Origin: Clostridium cuniculi
Lineage (GTDB): Bacteria > Bacillota > Clostridia > Clostridiales > Clostridiaceae
Assembly: GCF_004353185.1 (NCBI RefSeq)
Contig: NZ_SMUS01000040.1
Coordinates: 1-38,073 of the forward strand
DNA length: 38,073 nt
Direction: 5' to 3'
Shown: one piece after another, positions 1-10,166 of the stretch
Layout of the letters: the number at the start of each line of letters is the position of its first letter
Position numbering within the stretch: the first letter of the stretch is position 1
Program-made: the position numbers and the translations under genes
Notes under the pieces: model-generated
Told to the model about the DNA's origin: nothing
Database searches by the model: none
Seen by the model: only the letters and a program-made list of their open reading frames with translations

Positions 1-246
1 ACTAGTTAATTTATCTGTAAATACTTTATTTTCTTCTATAGAAATAATTCCATTACTATTACATATAGTATCTATATTTAATAGTGCATTATCAAACTTA
101 TCTTCACTGTAACATCTATCAACATTAATAAAATAATTACCTATAGTTTCATAAGAAAGTGTTATTGTTACACCACCAAGCAAAAGTACTATAGCTAAAA
201 CTACTATTACCTCTATTAATGTATATCCACCTTTACATTTACTCAT
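1..246 (-). CDS. Type IV prepilin-like protein, partial (C-terminus beyond window)
   Basis: An open frame starts at ATG 246 and runs off the left edge, giving 82 residues. The N-terminus MSKCKGGYTLIEVIVVLAI is a class III (prepilin) signal: a short basic leader, a G|Y cleavage site, Glu at +5 of the mature protein, then a long hydrophobic helix. After cleavage by a prepilin peptidase the protein should join a pseudopilus or pilus. The start overlaps the end of the preceding prepilin gene by 8 bases, so the two are translationally coupled. The Shine-Dalgarno sequence is weak (GGATGG). The visible part has two cysteines (CYS and ICN) after the helix. The short length prevents assignment to a particular minor pilin class. 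Confidence 0.8.
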   Translation of the reverse strand, partial: MSKCKGGYTLIEVIVVLAIVLLLGGVTITLSYETIGNYFINVDRCYSEDKFDNALLNIDTICNSNGIISIEENKVFTDKLTS

Positions 247-673
247 AATAATCCATCCACTTATATTTAATAAAACTTCTCTCTAAACTCTCATCTTTAG
301 ATGCTAAATTTAGCTTTATTTCAACCTCTATTTTACTTTCATCTTCTTTAGGAATTGTTTGAATTACTATTTCATCTCCTTTAGGCATTGCCCCTAAATC
401 CAAAGATGATAAATCCAATAAAAATTCATCATAATTATCTAATTTAAAATCACCTGTATTAGTTAATTGTATTACTTCTTCTAATGTCATATTATATTTT
501 ATCTCTTGCATTATACAGTAAATTATCCTATTTGATTCTTCTATTTCCTCACGTCTAAATGAACTTTTTATATTTTCACCGATTAATAATGAGACTATTA
601 GAAATATTGATAAAATAATACTAACTCCAACTATAGTTTCTATAAAAATATTTCCTTTTTTCCTACCCTTCAT
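239..673 (-). CDS. Prepilin-like protein (minor pseudopilin)
   Basis: The 144-residue protein starts at ATG 673, with AAGGAGAG about 7 nt upstream. Its N-terminus MKGRKKGNIFIETIVGVSII has a basic leader, a plausible G|N prepilin peptidase site, Glu at +5 and a hydrophobic segment to about residue 32. The classic FTLIE is replaced by NIFIE, so it is a divergent member. The rest is soluble and charged (about residues 33-144). It lies between two other prepilin genes downstream of a secretion ATPase and a GspF-type protein. It is probably a minor pseudopilin of a competence or type IV pilus machine. Sequence alone does not say whether it is ComGE/F-like or GspI/J-like. Confidence 0.75.
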   Translation of the reverse strand: MKGRKKGNIFIETIVGVSIILSIFLIVSLLIGENIKSSFRREEIEESNRIIYCIMQEIKYNMTLEEVIQLTNTGDFKLDNYDEFLLDLSSLDLGAMPKGDEIVIQTIPKEDESKIEVEIKLNLASKDESLERSFIKYKWMDYYE

Positions 674-676
674 ATC

Positions 677-1114
677 TTACTCTCCTTCATAAATATTAAC
701 TGTATCTACTCCGGTAGAAATAGTAACTTTATATACTTTTCCCTCTTTATCTATAATCCTTATAGTATCTGATTGTATATGACCTATTTTGTTTATACTT
801 AAACTATTATTGCTAGTAAATTTAAATCCATCTTCTAATGTTATAGTTTTTATTATTTTGCTTTTTCCTGCTGTATCTTTAAATATTATTTTTCCTTCAC
901 TACTATTAACTTCAATTAGTCCATAACTATTATAATGTCTACAATAATATTTACTGTAACTAATTAAATTACTTACCTCATTTATAATACTTTTTCCTTT
1001 AACTCTCCCGGCTACTTCTCTATAATATTTCGATATATTTAATGTTGGTAACATTAATATTGCAATTATAGCTAAAACTATAATAAGTTCTATCAATGTA
1101 TATCCTCTTTTCAT
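677..1114 (-). CDS. Prepilin-like protein (GspH/ComGD-like pseudopilin)
   Basis: The 145-residue protein starts with MKRGYTLIELIIVLAIIAIL, a textbook class III signal cleaved at G|Y with Glu at +5. The chosen start is ATG 1114, preceded by GAGGTG at 6 nt spacing. A GTG at 1123 is in frame but would place that Shine-Dalgarno sequence inside the coding region. The C-terminal half alternates short beta-like stretches with glycines (IGHIQSDTIRIIDKEG), resembling the GspH/ComGD fold. The gene begins 10 nt after the GspF-type stop codon and is followed by another prepilin gene after 3 nt. No ComGC/GspG-like major pseudopilin lies between it and the GspF-type gene. Confidence 0.8.
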   Translation of the reverse strand: MKRGYTLIELIIVLAIIAILMLPTLNISKYYREVAGRVKGKSIINEVSNLISYSKYYCRHYNSYGLIEVNSSEGKIIFKDTAGKSKIIKTITLEDGFKFTSNNSLSINKIGHIQSDTIRIIDKEGKVYKVTISTGVDTVNIYEGE

Positions 1115-1124
1115 CTTTAACACC

Positions 1125-2156
1125 TCATATTAATACAATATCTAAAAGTGGCATTAAAAATTTAATAATAAAACTTACAATTATTACTCCTATAAACAGT
1201 ATTAAAAAAGGCTGTATAAGTTGTGTTATTTTATTTATTCTTGTAGTTAAATTTTTAAAAACTTCTTCTTCTAATAGCTGTAATCTCTTATCTAGTGAAC
1301 CACTTTCTTCTCCAAGTTTTATATGCGCTAATGTATACTTAGAAAACATTTCTGTTTCACTCATTGATTGTGATAACATTCTTCCTGCTGTAATATCATT
1401 ATTTATCTTTTTAATATTTCTATTTATAGTTTTTCCAAGCTCACTCTCACAACAATATTGCAATCCTATAGCTATATTAATTCCACTATTAATTACTACA
1501 GACATTAAAACTATTGCTATATATTCATTAATTAAGTTATATATAGGTATTTTTTCAATTAACAAATCTAAGTACTGCCTAAAAAAGTTTTTAATAACAA
1601 AATAAGGAAGTATTACAAATATAATAGTTAATTGTATAATTACTATTATAGGATTATCAAAAAATCTTTCTTTAAATAATATTATGTTTACATACGCTTC
1701 AGGAATATCATGCCCCATAGCTGAATAAATATTACTCATATTTGGAATAAAGAAAAATAAAACAAAAACTCCTAAAAGAGCTAATGCTCCTAACAAAACC
1801 GCAGGATATGTTAATGCTCCTATAATGGCTTTTTTAACATAATATAACTTACTATAAAATGTTTCTAATCCTCTTAATACATAAACTATTTTCCCAGTTC
1901 TCTCACCTATATCTATCATAGAATTAAAAAAGCTTGGAATAAGTTCACCTCCCCTTTTAAATCCTTCACATAAACTTCCTCCTTCTCTAATGCATCCTTC
2001 CATCTCCTTAAGTAACCCTTTATATTCTTTCTTTAAGGGTAATTCATCAATTAAATTTAATATATTTAGTAAAGAAATTCCCTCATCATATAGTTTTCCT
2101 ATATTTCCTGCAATAAGAGCTAAATCTCTATAACTAACTTTCTTTTTTATAACTAT
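1125..2156 (-). CDS. GspF/PilC/ComGB-type inner-membrane platform protein, apparent AUA or AUU start
   Basis: This is a type II secretion F-domain membrane protein, the platform that couples the ATPase to pilin assembly. The first ATG is at 2003 and gives only 292 residues. The frame stays open upstream and encodes GKLYDEGISLLNILNLIDEL, a typical N-terminal part of the first F domain, so the real protein is about 343 residues. Between the in-frame TAG near 2180 and the ATG at 2003 there is no ATG, GTG or TTG at a suitable place. GGAGGG at 2165-2170 is 8 nt from an ATA (2156) and 5 nt from an ATT (2159). Three hydrophobic segments are visible: LLGALALLGVFVLFF, IVIIQLTIIFVILPYF and FLILFIGVIIVSFI. 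The gene overlaps the 3' end of the ATPase gene. The function is well supported and the exact start is inferred. Confidence 0.85.
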   Translation of the reverse strand: MVIKKKVSYRDLALIAGNIGKLYDEGISLLNILNLIDELPLKKEYKGLLKEMEGCIREGGSLCEGFKRGGELIPSFFNSMIDIGERTGKIVYVLRGLETFYSKLYYVKKAIIGALTYPAVLLGALALLGVFVLFFFIPNMSNIYSAMGHDIPEAYVNIILFKERFFDNPIIVIIQLTIIFVILPYFVIKNFFRQYLDLLIEKIPIYNLINEYIAIVLMSVVINSGINIAIGLQYCCESELGKTINRNIKKINNDITAGRMLSQSMSETEMFSKYTLAHIKLGEESGSLDKRLQLLEEEVFKNLTTRINKITQLIQPFLILFIGVIIVSFIIKFLMPLLDIVLI

Positions 2157-3516
2157 AATTAATTCCCTCCATTTCTATAAAGTTTTCATAATCATCTATG
2201 GATATCTCTCTATTTTTTAATAAATTATTTAAATTTTCTATCATTTCAATATTTGATAATATATGTGTATCGTTATAAATATTTTTAATATCATTTTTCA
2301 TTTTATTATCAATTACATGTATTGCTGCTACTAATGCTCTTCCTGAGTAACCAGTATAATTACACTCTACGCATCCCCCTCTTACAAAAACCTCTGTTTT
2401 TTCTTTATCTATAATTTTCTCTCCTATTTTTCTTTTGCATTTATTACATAATAATCTAATAAGTCTTTGAGATATTATTCCAACAAGAGAATCTCTTATT
2501 AAATATTTTTCCACTCCCATATCTTCTAGCCTAAAATACACCTCTCTTGGATCTCTAGTATGAATAGTAGAATAAACCTTATGCCCTGTCAAAGCTGCTC
2601 TTACCGCCATTTCTGCAGTTTCTTCATCTCTAATTTCTCCTACCATAACTATATCTGGATCTTGTCTCAGCAAACTTCTTAGGCCTTCTGCAAAACCAAT
2701 ATTAAGTGTTTTATTTAAGTTCATTTGATTTATTCCAGGTATTACTGCCTCAATTGGGTCTTCTAAACTTGATATATTCACTTCATCTTTATTTAACTCT
2801 TGTAACATACAATAAAGAGTTGTAGACTTCCCTGAACCTGTCGGGCCATTTACAATTGTTAATCCAGTGTTAACTTTCATAATATATTTTAATTTCTTTT
2901 TTTGTTTATCAGTTAAATTTAGCTTATCTATAGAGTAGTTAAATACATTTCCATATAAAATTCTTATAACAATCTTTTCTCCGTGTACAATTGGTATTAT
3001 AGATACTCTTAAGTCATAATCCTTTTCATCATATCTAAATGTTAGTTTTCCATCTTGTGGTTTTCTTTTTTCAGTTATATCTAAATTTGAACTTATTTTA
3101 ATTTTTGATAAAATAGCTATATATTCCTTATTATCGAATATAAACATACTTCTTAATAATCCATCAACTCTAAATCTAACTAATATAGAGTCTTTATATG
3201 GCTCAAAATGTATATCTGATGCTTTTAAATTTATAGCTTTCTTAAAAATTTCATTATCAGCATCTTTGCTATTTCCCAAATATACAATTTTAAGTAAATA
3301 CTCGAGTTCCTCTTCAGTTATAATTACTACTTCAACCTTTTTTCTAAATATAAACTCAAATTCATCTACCATAGTTTTTTTATTTTCCATTGCATAAATA
3401 TAGATTTCACTGATAGTTTCTTTAAATGGAAATGCTCTTATCTTTTTTGCTTTTTGCTCATTTATCTTTCTTACTACTGAAATATCTATGTTCTTAATTA
3501 ATTCACTTTTTACCAT
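2134..3516 (-). CDS. GspE/PilB/ComGA-type secretion ATPase
   Basis: This hexameric cytoplasmic ATPase powers assembly of a pseudopilus or pilus. Visible motifs are Walker A GPTGSGKST (about residues 224-232), an Asp box around SSLEDPIEAVIPG, Walker B DPDIVMVGEIRDEET, the His box GHKVYSTIHTRDP, and two CxxC pairs (CNKC and CVEC) near the C-terminus for zinc. I chose ATG 3516 (460 residues) because AAGGGTG lies 8 nt upstream. A GTG at 3546 with AAGGA 5 nt upstream would add 10 residues and cannot be excluded. The N-terminal domain is short, as in ComGA and unlike full-length GspE with a long N1 domain. It is the first gene of the operon and overlaps the next one. Confidence 0.9.
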   Translation of the reverse strand: MVKSELIKNIDISVVRKINEQKAKKIRAFPFKETISEIYIYAMENKKTMVDEFEFIFRKKVEVVIITEEELEYLLKIVYLGNSKDADNEIFKKAINLKASDIHFEPYKDSILVRFRVDGLLRSMFIFDNKEYIAILSKIKISSNLDITEKRKPQDGKLTFRYDEKDYDLRVSIIPIVHGEKIVIRILYGNVFNYSIDKLNLTDKQKKKLKYIMKVNTGLTIVNGPTGSGKSTTLYCMLQELNKDEVNISSLEDPIEAVIPGINQMNLNKTLNIGFAEGLRSLLRQDPDIVMVGEIRDEETAEMAVRAALTGHKVYSTIHTRDPREVYFRLEDMGVEKYLIRDSLVGIISQRLIRLLCNKCKRKIGEKIIDKEKTEVFVRGGCVECNYTGYSGRALVAAIHVIDNKMKNDIKNIYNDTHILSNIEMIENLNNLLKNREISIDDYENFIEMEGINYSYKKES

Positions 3517-3625
3517 TTCTAAATCACCCTTAATAAACCTCTCCACTCCTGTCCTTTTTTATACCACATTCATATTAATAAGAGTATTTTTGTAACTTTT
3601 AACAAATTTTAACTTTTATTTGAAT

Positions 3626-3660
3626 AAAAAAAGAATTTAGAAATTCTTCTAAATTCTTTT
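3626..3660 (-). terminator. Intrinsic terminator downstream of the lipoprotein gene
   Basis: A perfect 12-bp inverted repeat has arms at 3631-3642 and 3647-3658 and a 4-nt loop. On the minus strand it is followed by seven T residues (A-run at 3626-3632 on the plus strand). It starts immediately after the stop codon of the lipoprotein gene and separates dapF-lipoprotein transcription from the secretion operon. Confidence 0.85.
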
Positions 3661-4656
3661 CTAATTAATATTTATAAAATTACAATTTGTTATATCACTA
3701 CTAACTAAAACTACAGTTCCATCAGAATATTTATACACATGCTCTGGCTGTCCATTTGATGCACTTCCTACAAATAATATCTCGCCTGCTTCATTAACTG
3801 ATAATCCTTTTTCTGCATAAAGTACACTTGGAAAATCAAATAATAACCTTTTTACCACACCATTATCTAGTTCATAAATAGAGTAACTATTATTTTTTAC
3901 CCTTCCTAATAAATATAATTTATTATTAATAGACTCTATATCATTAATATCAATAACTTCTCTTGAAATTTCAGTTACATCTCCATTTACACTAATTATA
4001 TTAAGAACTGTATCCTCTCCATAATGTTCTTCAACTAAAGCTAATCCATCATCTATATGTTTTAAAAATTTCACATATCCATTATTTATTTTATAAATAT
4101 TATCTTCTTTTTCTGTTTTTACATCATATGTAAAAATTCCAGTAGTTTTTTCTTCAGTATTAACTCCATAATAAGCTAATTTAGTATCAGTTATCCAATC
4201 AATAAACTGTCCTGAAATTACAGCCTTATTACCTAAAAGTATTTCCTTTTCATTTTTCAAATCCATAATTGCTGGTTCTAAGTATTCATCATTTATAAAA
4301 TAGAACACATAATTCCCTTCTGGCGAAACCTTTAAACTTGCTATTTTATTATGTTCTATCTTTATATCTTTAGAATTATAATTTACATAAAAACTATTAT
4401 CTTTATAAAATGTATATGTATTAGATTCCATATTAAAGTTGGTTATTACCTTACCTTCTGTATCTACCTCTTCATATGTGTTTTCTGAATTAAAATTAAA
4501 AGTCTCATAATTGGTGCTTTCATCTACAAAAGCACCTTTATTTAAGTTTATTTTACTTATTTCTTCTATGCTTTCTTTTTTACAACCTAGAAAAAATACA
4601 GTAGTAATCATAAGCTGAATCAAAATCATTAATCTTTTACATTTTCTTTTTGCCAT
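3661..4656 (-). CDS. Putative lipoprotein with beta-propeller-like repeats
   Basis: The 331-residue protein starts at ATG 4656, preceded by AGAGG about 11 nt upstream. It has a basic N-terminus, a hydrophobic segment and a lipobox-like FFLGC at residues 22-26, so it is probably an acylated, membrane-anchored surface protein. After a Ser/Asn/Thr-rich linker come repeated strands of the form 'SPEGNYVFYFINDEYLEPAI' and 'ITDTKLAYYGVN', each ending with small loops. This resembles TolB- or DPP6-type beta-propeller blades. It lies 19 nt downstream of dapF and ends at a terminator. I do not recognise a specific family, and no catalytic motif is visible. A role in sensing or binding at the cell surface would be a guess. 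Confidence 0.7.
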   Translation of the reverse strand: MAKRKCKRLMILIQLMITTVFFLGCKKESIEEISKINLNKGAFVDESTNYETFNFNSENTYEEVDTEGKVITNFNMESNTYTFYKDNSFYVNYNSKDIKIEHNKIASLKVSPEGNYVFYFINDEYLEPAIMDLKNEKEILLGNKAVISGQFIDWITDTKLAYYGVNTEEKTTGIFTYDVKTEKEDNIYKINNGYVKFLKHIDDGLALVEEHYGEDTVLNIISVNGDVTEISREVIDINDIESINNKLYLLGRVKNNSYSIYELDNGVVKRLLFDFPSVLYAEKGLSVNEAGEILFVGSASNGQPEHVYKYSDGTVVLVSSDITNCNFININ

Positions 4657-4675
4657 TTACTTTTTTTCCTCTTTA

Positions 4676-5497
4676 TTAATACGCTTTACCACTACAAATA
4701 AACTCTGCATCTCCAATCATGTAAATAGAAGTTCCTTCTAACTCTATTCTTAATTGGCCTCCTGGAACTCTAACATTAACTTTATCTTTAGTTAAATTTA
4801 ATTTATTGCATATTACAACAGATGCTGAACATCCTGTTCCACATGAATAAGTTGCTCCAGCTCCTCTTTCCCAAGTTCTAACTAAAATATTTTCATTATC
4901 AATTACTTTAACAAAATTAACATTTGTACCTTCTTCAAAAAGCTCATATTTTTCTATATATTTACCTTCTGTAACATCATAATTTTCATCATCTACAAAA
5001 ATAACTGTATGGGGAACACCTACTAATATAGAGGAAGCTCTATAATTTTTTCCATTAACAACTATATCTTCATCTATTAATTTATCCTTATTCTTTAATG
5101 GTATTAATGAACCATCAAAAGATATTTCTCCCATATATACTTTTACTGTTTCAACCTTTCCCTCACTATCTATCTTTAATTCTAATTCTTTTACTCCATC
5201 ACCAGTTTCAACAGTAATTATTTCTTTATCTATAATATTATTTTCAAAAACATATTTTCCAAAGCATCTAATAGCGTTTCCACACATATTAGCACCTGAT
5301 CCATCACTATTTACTATTACCATCTTCACATCTGCTACTGCTGATTTTCTAACTAATACTATCCCATCAGCACCAATTCCAAATCTTCTATGACAAAGCT
5401 TTTTAGCTAAATTACTTTCTTGTCCAATATATTTATCATCTAAATCTAATAAAAAAATAAAATCATTTCCTGTACCATGCATTTTTATAAATTCCAT
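4676..5497 (-). CDS. dapF: Diaminopimelate epimerase
   Basis: The enzyme interconverts LL- and meso-diaminopimelate, the last step before meso-DAP is used in peptidoglycan or decarboxylated to lysine. The two catalytic cysteines are in GANMCGNAIRCFGKYV (about residue 72) and GAGATYSCGTGCSA (about residue 214). The N-terminus MEFIKMHGTGNDF is the family signature. I place the start at ATG 5497 because GGAGGAG lies 6 nt upstream. An ATG at 5512 overlaps that ribosome-binding site and would add five residues. The length of 273 aa is normal. The gene is divergent from rqcH. The lipoprotein gene follows and is probably co-transcribed. Confidence 0.95.
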   Translation of the reverse strand: MEFIKMHGTGNDFIFLLDLDDKYIGQESNLAKKLCHRRFGIGADGIVLVRKSAVADVKMVIVNSDGSGANMCGNAIRCFGKYVFENNIIDKEIITVETGDGVKELELKIDSEGKVETVKVYMGEISFDGSLIPLKNKDKLIDEDIVVNGKNYRASSILVGVPHTVIFVDDENYDVTEGKYIEKYELFEEGTNVNFVKVIDNENILVRTWERGAGATYSCGTGCSASVVICNKLNLTKDKVNVRVPGGQLRIELEGTSIYMIGDAEFICSGKAY

Positions 5498-5523
5498 AAC
5501 TTTCTCCTCCATTTTACAACCGT

Positions 5524-5552
5524 TTTACTAATACATAAATTAATGATATACT
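5524..5552 (+). promoter_or_regulatory. Sigma-A-type promoter for rqcH
   Basis: The -35 element TTTACT (5524-5529) and -10 element TATACT (5547-5552) are separated by 17 bp and lie about 35 nt upstream of the rqcH start. The -10 is a 5/6 match to consensus and the -35 is weaker. Confidence 0.6.
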
Positions 5553-5586
5553 TACTTTAATTAATACTAAAGAAAGGATGACATTT

Positions 5587-7326
5587 ATGGCAATAGACGG
5601 TATCTACTTATATAGTTTAGTGCAAGATTTAAAAAAATCAATATTAAATTCTAAAATTGATAAAATAAATCAACCTGAAAAGGATGAAATAATAATAACA
5701 TTAAGAAAAGAACGAAAAAACTTAAAACTTTTAATATCTGCATCACCTAAATATCCAAGATTTAACTTAACTACAGTTGTTAAATCCAACCCACTTCAAG
5801 CACCAATGTTTACTATGGTTCTTAGAAAATATTTAATTGGTGGTAAAATTATAGATATTGTTCAACAAGAAGGAGATAGAATAGTTAAATTCTTAATTGA
5901 AGCTTCTGATGAACTAGGTTTTAATAGTGTTTATACTTTAATCGTTGAAATAATGGGAAGACACAGTAATATTACCCTAGTTAGAGAAAGAGATAATAAA
6001 ATAATGGAATGTATAAAACATATAGCCCCTTCTATGAATAGCTATAGAGTTTTATACCCAGGAATAACTTATAAATATCCTCCAGAATCAACAAAGATTA
6101 ATCCGTTCTCTTTTAATGATACCACTTTACAAGAGTTTATGGATAAAAATTCAGTAACTTTTAACAAAAATTTCTTTGTTTCTTGTTTTACCGGTATAAG
6201 TACATCATTATCTGAACATTTATTCATTGAATACAATAAAAACTATACAGATTTTTCTATAAACAACATCTGTACCTTTATCAATAACTTTATAAATACT
6301 CTTTTAGATAATGAAATATTTAAAATTTATAAAGATAAAGATGGAGACTATATAGACTTTTATGTTACGCCTTTAAATCAATTAGAAGGAAAATATTCTT
6401 TTGAAGTAATAAATGATATTCATGAATTAATGGATAAATATTATTTAGAAAAAGACAAACAAGAACGTATTAAAGGTCGTTCTGTAAACTTACAAAAACT
6501 TGTTACAACCAATATAGAAAGATGTATAAAAAAAGAAAATAAATTAAATGATCTTCTTAAAAAATGTGAAGATAAGGATGACTTTAAAATTAAAGGTGAT
6601 TTATTAACATCTTATATATACAGTATTAAAAAAGGCGATAAAAATTTCACTACAATTAACTTCTTCAGTGAGGATGGTGAAGAAATTACAATTCCTTTAG
6701 ATGAAAATAAAACACCATCCGAAAACGTGCAAAGTTATTATAAAAAATATAATAAACTAAAAAAGTCTGAAGAATCAGCTATAGAGCAACTTGAAAAAAA
6801 TGATCAAGAATTACAATATTTATATTCAGTATTAACTAATATAGAAAATTGTGAAAGTTATACAGAAATTGATGATATAAAGGAAGAATTAATTTCAACA
6901 GGATATGTAAGAAAAAGAAAATCTAATGGCAAAAACTCAAAAAAATCTAAAGAGTCAAAACCATTACACTATATTTCTTCTGATGGTATAGATATTTTTG
7001 TTGGTAAAAATAATATTCAAAATGATTATCTTTCTTTAAAGTTTGCAAATAAAAACTTTATGTGGCTTCATACCAAAAACATTCCTGGTTCACATGTTAT
7101 TATCTGTTCAAATGATGTTCCAGATAATACATTAGTAGAAGGTGCTACTTTAGCAGCATATTATAGTAAAGCTAAAGACTCTTCAAAAGTTCCAGTTGAT
7201 TATACTTTAGTTAAAAATCTAAAAAAACCAAATGGAGCAAACCCAGGAATGGTTATTTATCATACTAACTATACAATGTATGTAGAACCTTCTGAATTTA
7301 ACAATTTAAATATCGAAAAAAAATAA
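5587..7326 (+). CDS. rqcH: Rqc2 homologue RqcH (NFACT protein, ribosome quality control)
   Basis: RqcH binds the obstructed 50S subunit with its peptidyl-tRNA and recruits tRNA-Ala to add C-terminal alanine tails to stalled nascent chains. These proteins were formerly annotated as fibronectin-binding proteins. The sequence shows an NFACT-N domain starting MAIDGIYLYSLVQDL, with PRFNLTT, NPLQAPMFTMVLRKYL and the conserved Asp-Arg pair in EGDRIVKFLIE. A central coiled-coil region follows (about residues 290-430). The C-terminal NFACT-R domain contains DGIDIFVGKNNIQND, MWLHTKNIPGSHVII and the GMVIYHTNYT end. ATG 5587 is chosen because AAAGGA is 8 nt upstream and family members begin MA-DG. ATG 5578 would add three residues. 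It is a single-gene unit with its own promoter and terminator. Confidence 0.93.
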   Translation: MAIDGIYLYSLVQDLKKSILNSKIDKINQPEKDEIIITLRKERKNLKLLISASPKYPRFNLTTVVKSNPLQAPMFTMVLRKYLIGGKIIDIVQQEGDRIVKFLIEASDELGFNSVYTLIVEIMGRHSNITLVRERDNKIMECIKHIAPSMNSYRVLYPGITYKYPPESTKINPFSFNDTTLQEFMDKNSVTFNKNFFVSCFTGISTSLSEHLFIEYNKNYTDFSINNICTFINNFINTLLDNEIFKIYKDKDGDYIDFYVTPLNQLEGKYSFEVINDIHELMDKYYLEKDKQERIKGRSVNLQKLVTTNIERCIKKENKLNDLLKKCEDKDDFKIKGDLLTSYIYSIKKGDKNFTTINFFSEDGEEITIPLDENKTPSENVQSYYKKYNKLKKSEESAIEQLEKNDQELQYLYSVLTNIENCESYTEIDDIKEELISTGYVRKRKSNGKNSKKSKESKPLHYISSDGIDIFVGKNNIQNDYLSLKFANKNFMWLHTKNIPGSHVIICSNDVPDNTLVEGATLAAYYSKAKDSSKVPVDYTLVKNLKKPNGANPGMVIYHTNYTMYVEPSEFNNLNIEKK

Positions 7327-7329
7327 TAT

Positions 7330-7370
7330 AAAAAGATGGTGAAATTACAAAGCAATTTCACCATCTTTTT
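7330..7370. terminator. Bidirectional intrinsic terminator between rqcH and the RNA methyltransferase gene
   Basis: A 12-bp perfect stem (GATGGTGAAATT at 7335-7346 and its complement at 7354-7365) has a 7-nt loop. It is flanked by five A residues on the left and five T residues on the right, so it can terminate both convergent genes. Confidence 0.9.
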
Positions 7371-7393
7371 AGTTCCTTAATTCATTAATTGTA

Positions 7394-8551
7394 TTAAATG
7401 TGATTAACAACCATATCCCCATGGTTCTTTATTTTTTCATTATCAAAATATTGATAATAATAACATTTTAACTTACCATTATATAATTTTCTATTTTTAG
7501 TAGCCTTTCTTCCAAAAGGTGTTTCAAAACCTTCATATGAAGTTAAAATATTAAAATCCCAAGTATCAAGTTTTCTTTTATTCATTCCTAAATACTTGTA
7601 AAGTTCTTCAACTTCTTTCTTTTCTCCTAACCTTTCTCCATATGGTGGATTAGTTATAATAAAGGCATTTTTATCACTACTTGAAAATTGTTTAAAATCT
7701 CTCTTTTGGAATTCAATATATTTAGAAACTCCAGCTTTTTGAGAGTTACTTCTGGCAATTTTAAGCATTCTTCCATCTATATCATAACCTATAAGCTTTA
7801 TATCCTTATTCTTTATAGATCTTTCAGCACCTTCTTTAACTTGTTCATAAATATCAGAACCTATAGTTGGCCATGTTTCTGATACAAAGTTTCTAAAAAG
7901 TCCTGGTGCTATATTTTGCATTATCATAGCAGCTTCTATTAATATAGTTCCTGATCCACAGAAAGGATCAACTAAAGTATAATCTTCTTTCCATCTAGAA
8001 ATTAAAACTAAAGCAGCTGCTAAGGTTTCTTTTAATGGAGCTATACCAGCTTCTTCTCTATATCCTCTTTTATGTAATCCTACACCACTAGTATCGATAG
8101 ATAAAGTTACTACATCCTTTAATATTGATACTTCAATTTTATAAACTGGACCATCTTCACTAAAATGACTTACTCCATAATCTTCACTCATACTTGTTAC
8201 TATTGCTTTTTTAACGATTGATTGACAGTCTGGCACACTAAAAAGAGTTGATTTAACAGATTTACCAACTACATGCATTACTCCATCCTGTGGTATAATT
8301 TCACTCCATTTTACTTTTTTAGTACCTTGGAAAAGCTCTTCAAAGCTTCGTGCTTCAAATTCTGCCATCTTTATAAATACTCTATCTGCTGTTCTTAAAT
8401 GTACATTAGCAATAGCAATATCCATTTCATCACCTTCGAAATGTACTTTACCATTTTCAACTTTTAGATCTTCATATCCTAACGCTTTAAGTTCTTTTGC
8501 TGTAATTCCTTCTAATCCAAAAGTAGTTGTTGCTACTAAATTATATTCCAT
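7394..8551 (-). CDS. THUMP-domain class I RNA methyltransferase (RlmL/YpsC type)
   Basis: This SAM-dependent enzyme probably methylates guanine N2 in 23S rRNA, based on the RlmL-N/YpsC family. Residues 1-160 form the N-terminal ferredoxin-like and THUMP region (TTTFGLEGITAKELKALGY at the start). The Rossmann methyltransferase domain follows, with SAM-binding DPFCGSGTILIEAA, the acidic loop LIGYDIDGRMLKIAR and catalytic NPPYGERL. The length of 385 aa is normal. ATG 8551 has AAAGGAGA 9 nt upstream. It is the last gene of a three-gene unit with pyrR and a pseudouridine synthase gene, so two of the three act on RNA modification. The rRNA position modified cannot be read from the sequence. Confidence 0.88.
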   Translation of the reverse strand: MEYNLVATTTFGLEGITAKELKALGYEDLKVENGKVHFEGDEMDIAIANVHLRTADRVFIKMAEFEARSFEELFQGTKKVKWSEIIPQDGVMHVVGKSVKSTLFSVPDCQSIVKKAIVTSMSEDYGVSHFSEDGPVYKIEVSILKDVVTLSIDTSGVGLHKRGYREEAGIAPLKETLAAALVLISRWKEDYTLVDPFCGSGTILIEAAMIMQNIAPGLFRNFVSETWPTIGSDIYEQVKEGAERSIKNKDIKLIGYDIDGRMLKIARSNSQKAGVSKYIEFQKRDFKQFSSSDKNAFIITNPPYGERLGEKKEVEELYKYLGMNKRKLDTWDFNILTSYEGFETPFGRKATKNRKLYNGKLKCYYYQYFDNEKIKNHGDMVVNHI

Positions 8552-8567
8552 TGTTTATTGTCTCCTT

Positions 8568-10032
<1,465 letters not shown>

Positions 10033-10100
10033 ATTTTTACTCCGTTTATTTATATTATTATATCCTCATTAAAGACTCGAGATAATCAGTTTCTTTTGAC

Positions 10101-10129
10101 ATTATAATATATAAATAAATCATTCTCAA
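10101..10129 (-). promoter_or_regulatory. Sigma-A-type promoter for the pseudouridine synthase-pyrR-methyltransferase operon
   Basis: On the minus strand, TTGAGA (10124-10129) and TATAAT (10101-10106) are separated by exactly 17 bp. The start codon at 10032 is about 60 nt downstream of the expected transcription start. Confidence 0.75.
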
Positions 10130-10166
10130 TAGTAGTATTAATCATAAAGTCAAATAAACTAACTAA

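Noticed and set aside
1096..1605. Plus-strand open frame of 169 codons
   Set aside because: It lies opposite the GspF-type gene, has low-complexity Ile/Ser/Leu composition and no ribosome-binding site, and the minus-strand frame encodes a recognised family.
2134..2160. Programmed frameshift between the ATPase and the GspF-type gene at an A6 run
   Set aside because: The run reads AAA AAA in the ATPase frame, so joining the frames would need a +1 shift near the stop codon without a known stimulator. A separate start with its own GGAGGG is simpler.
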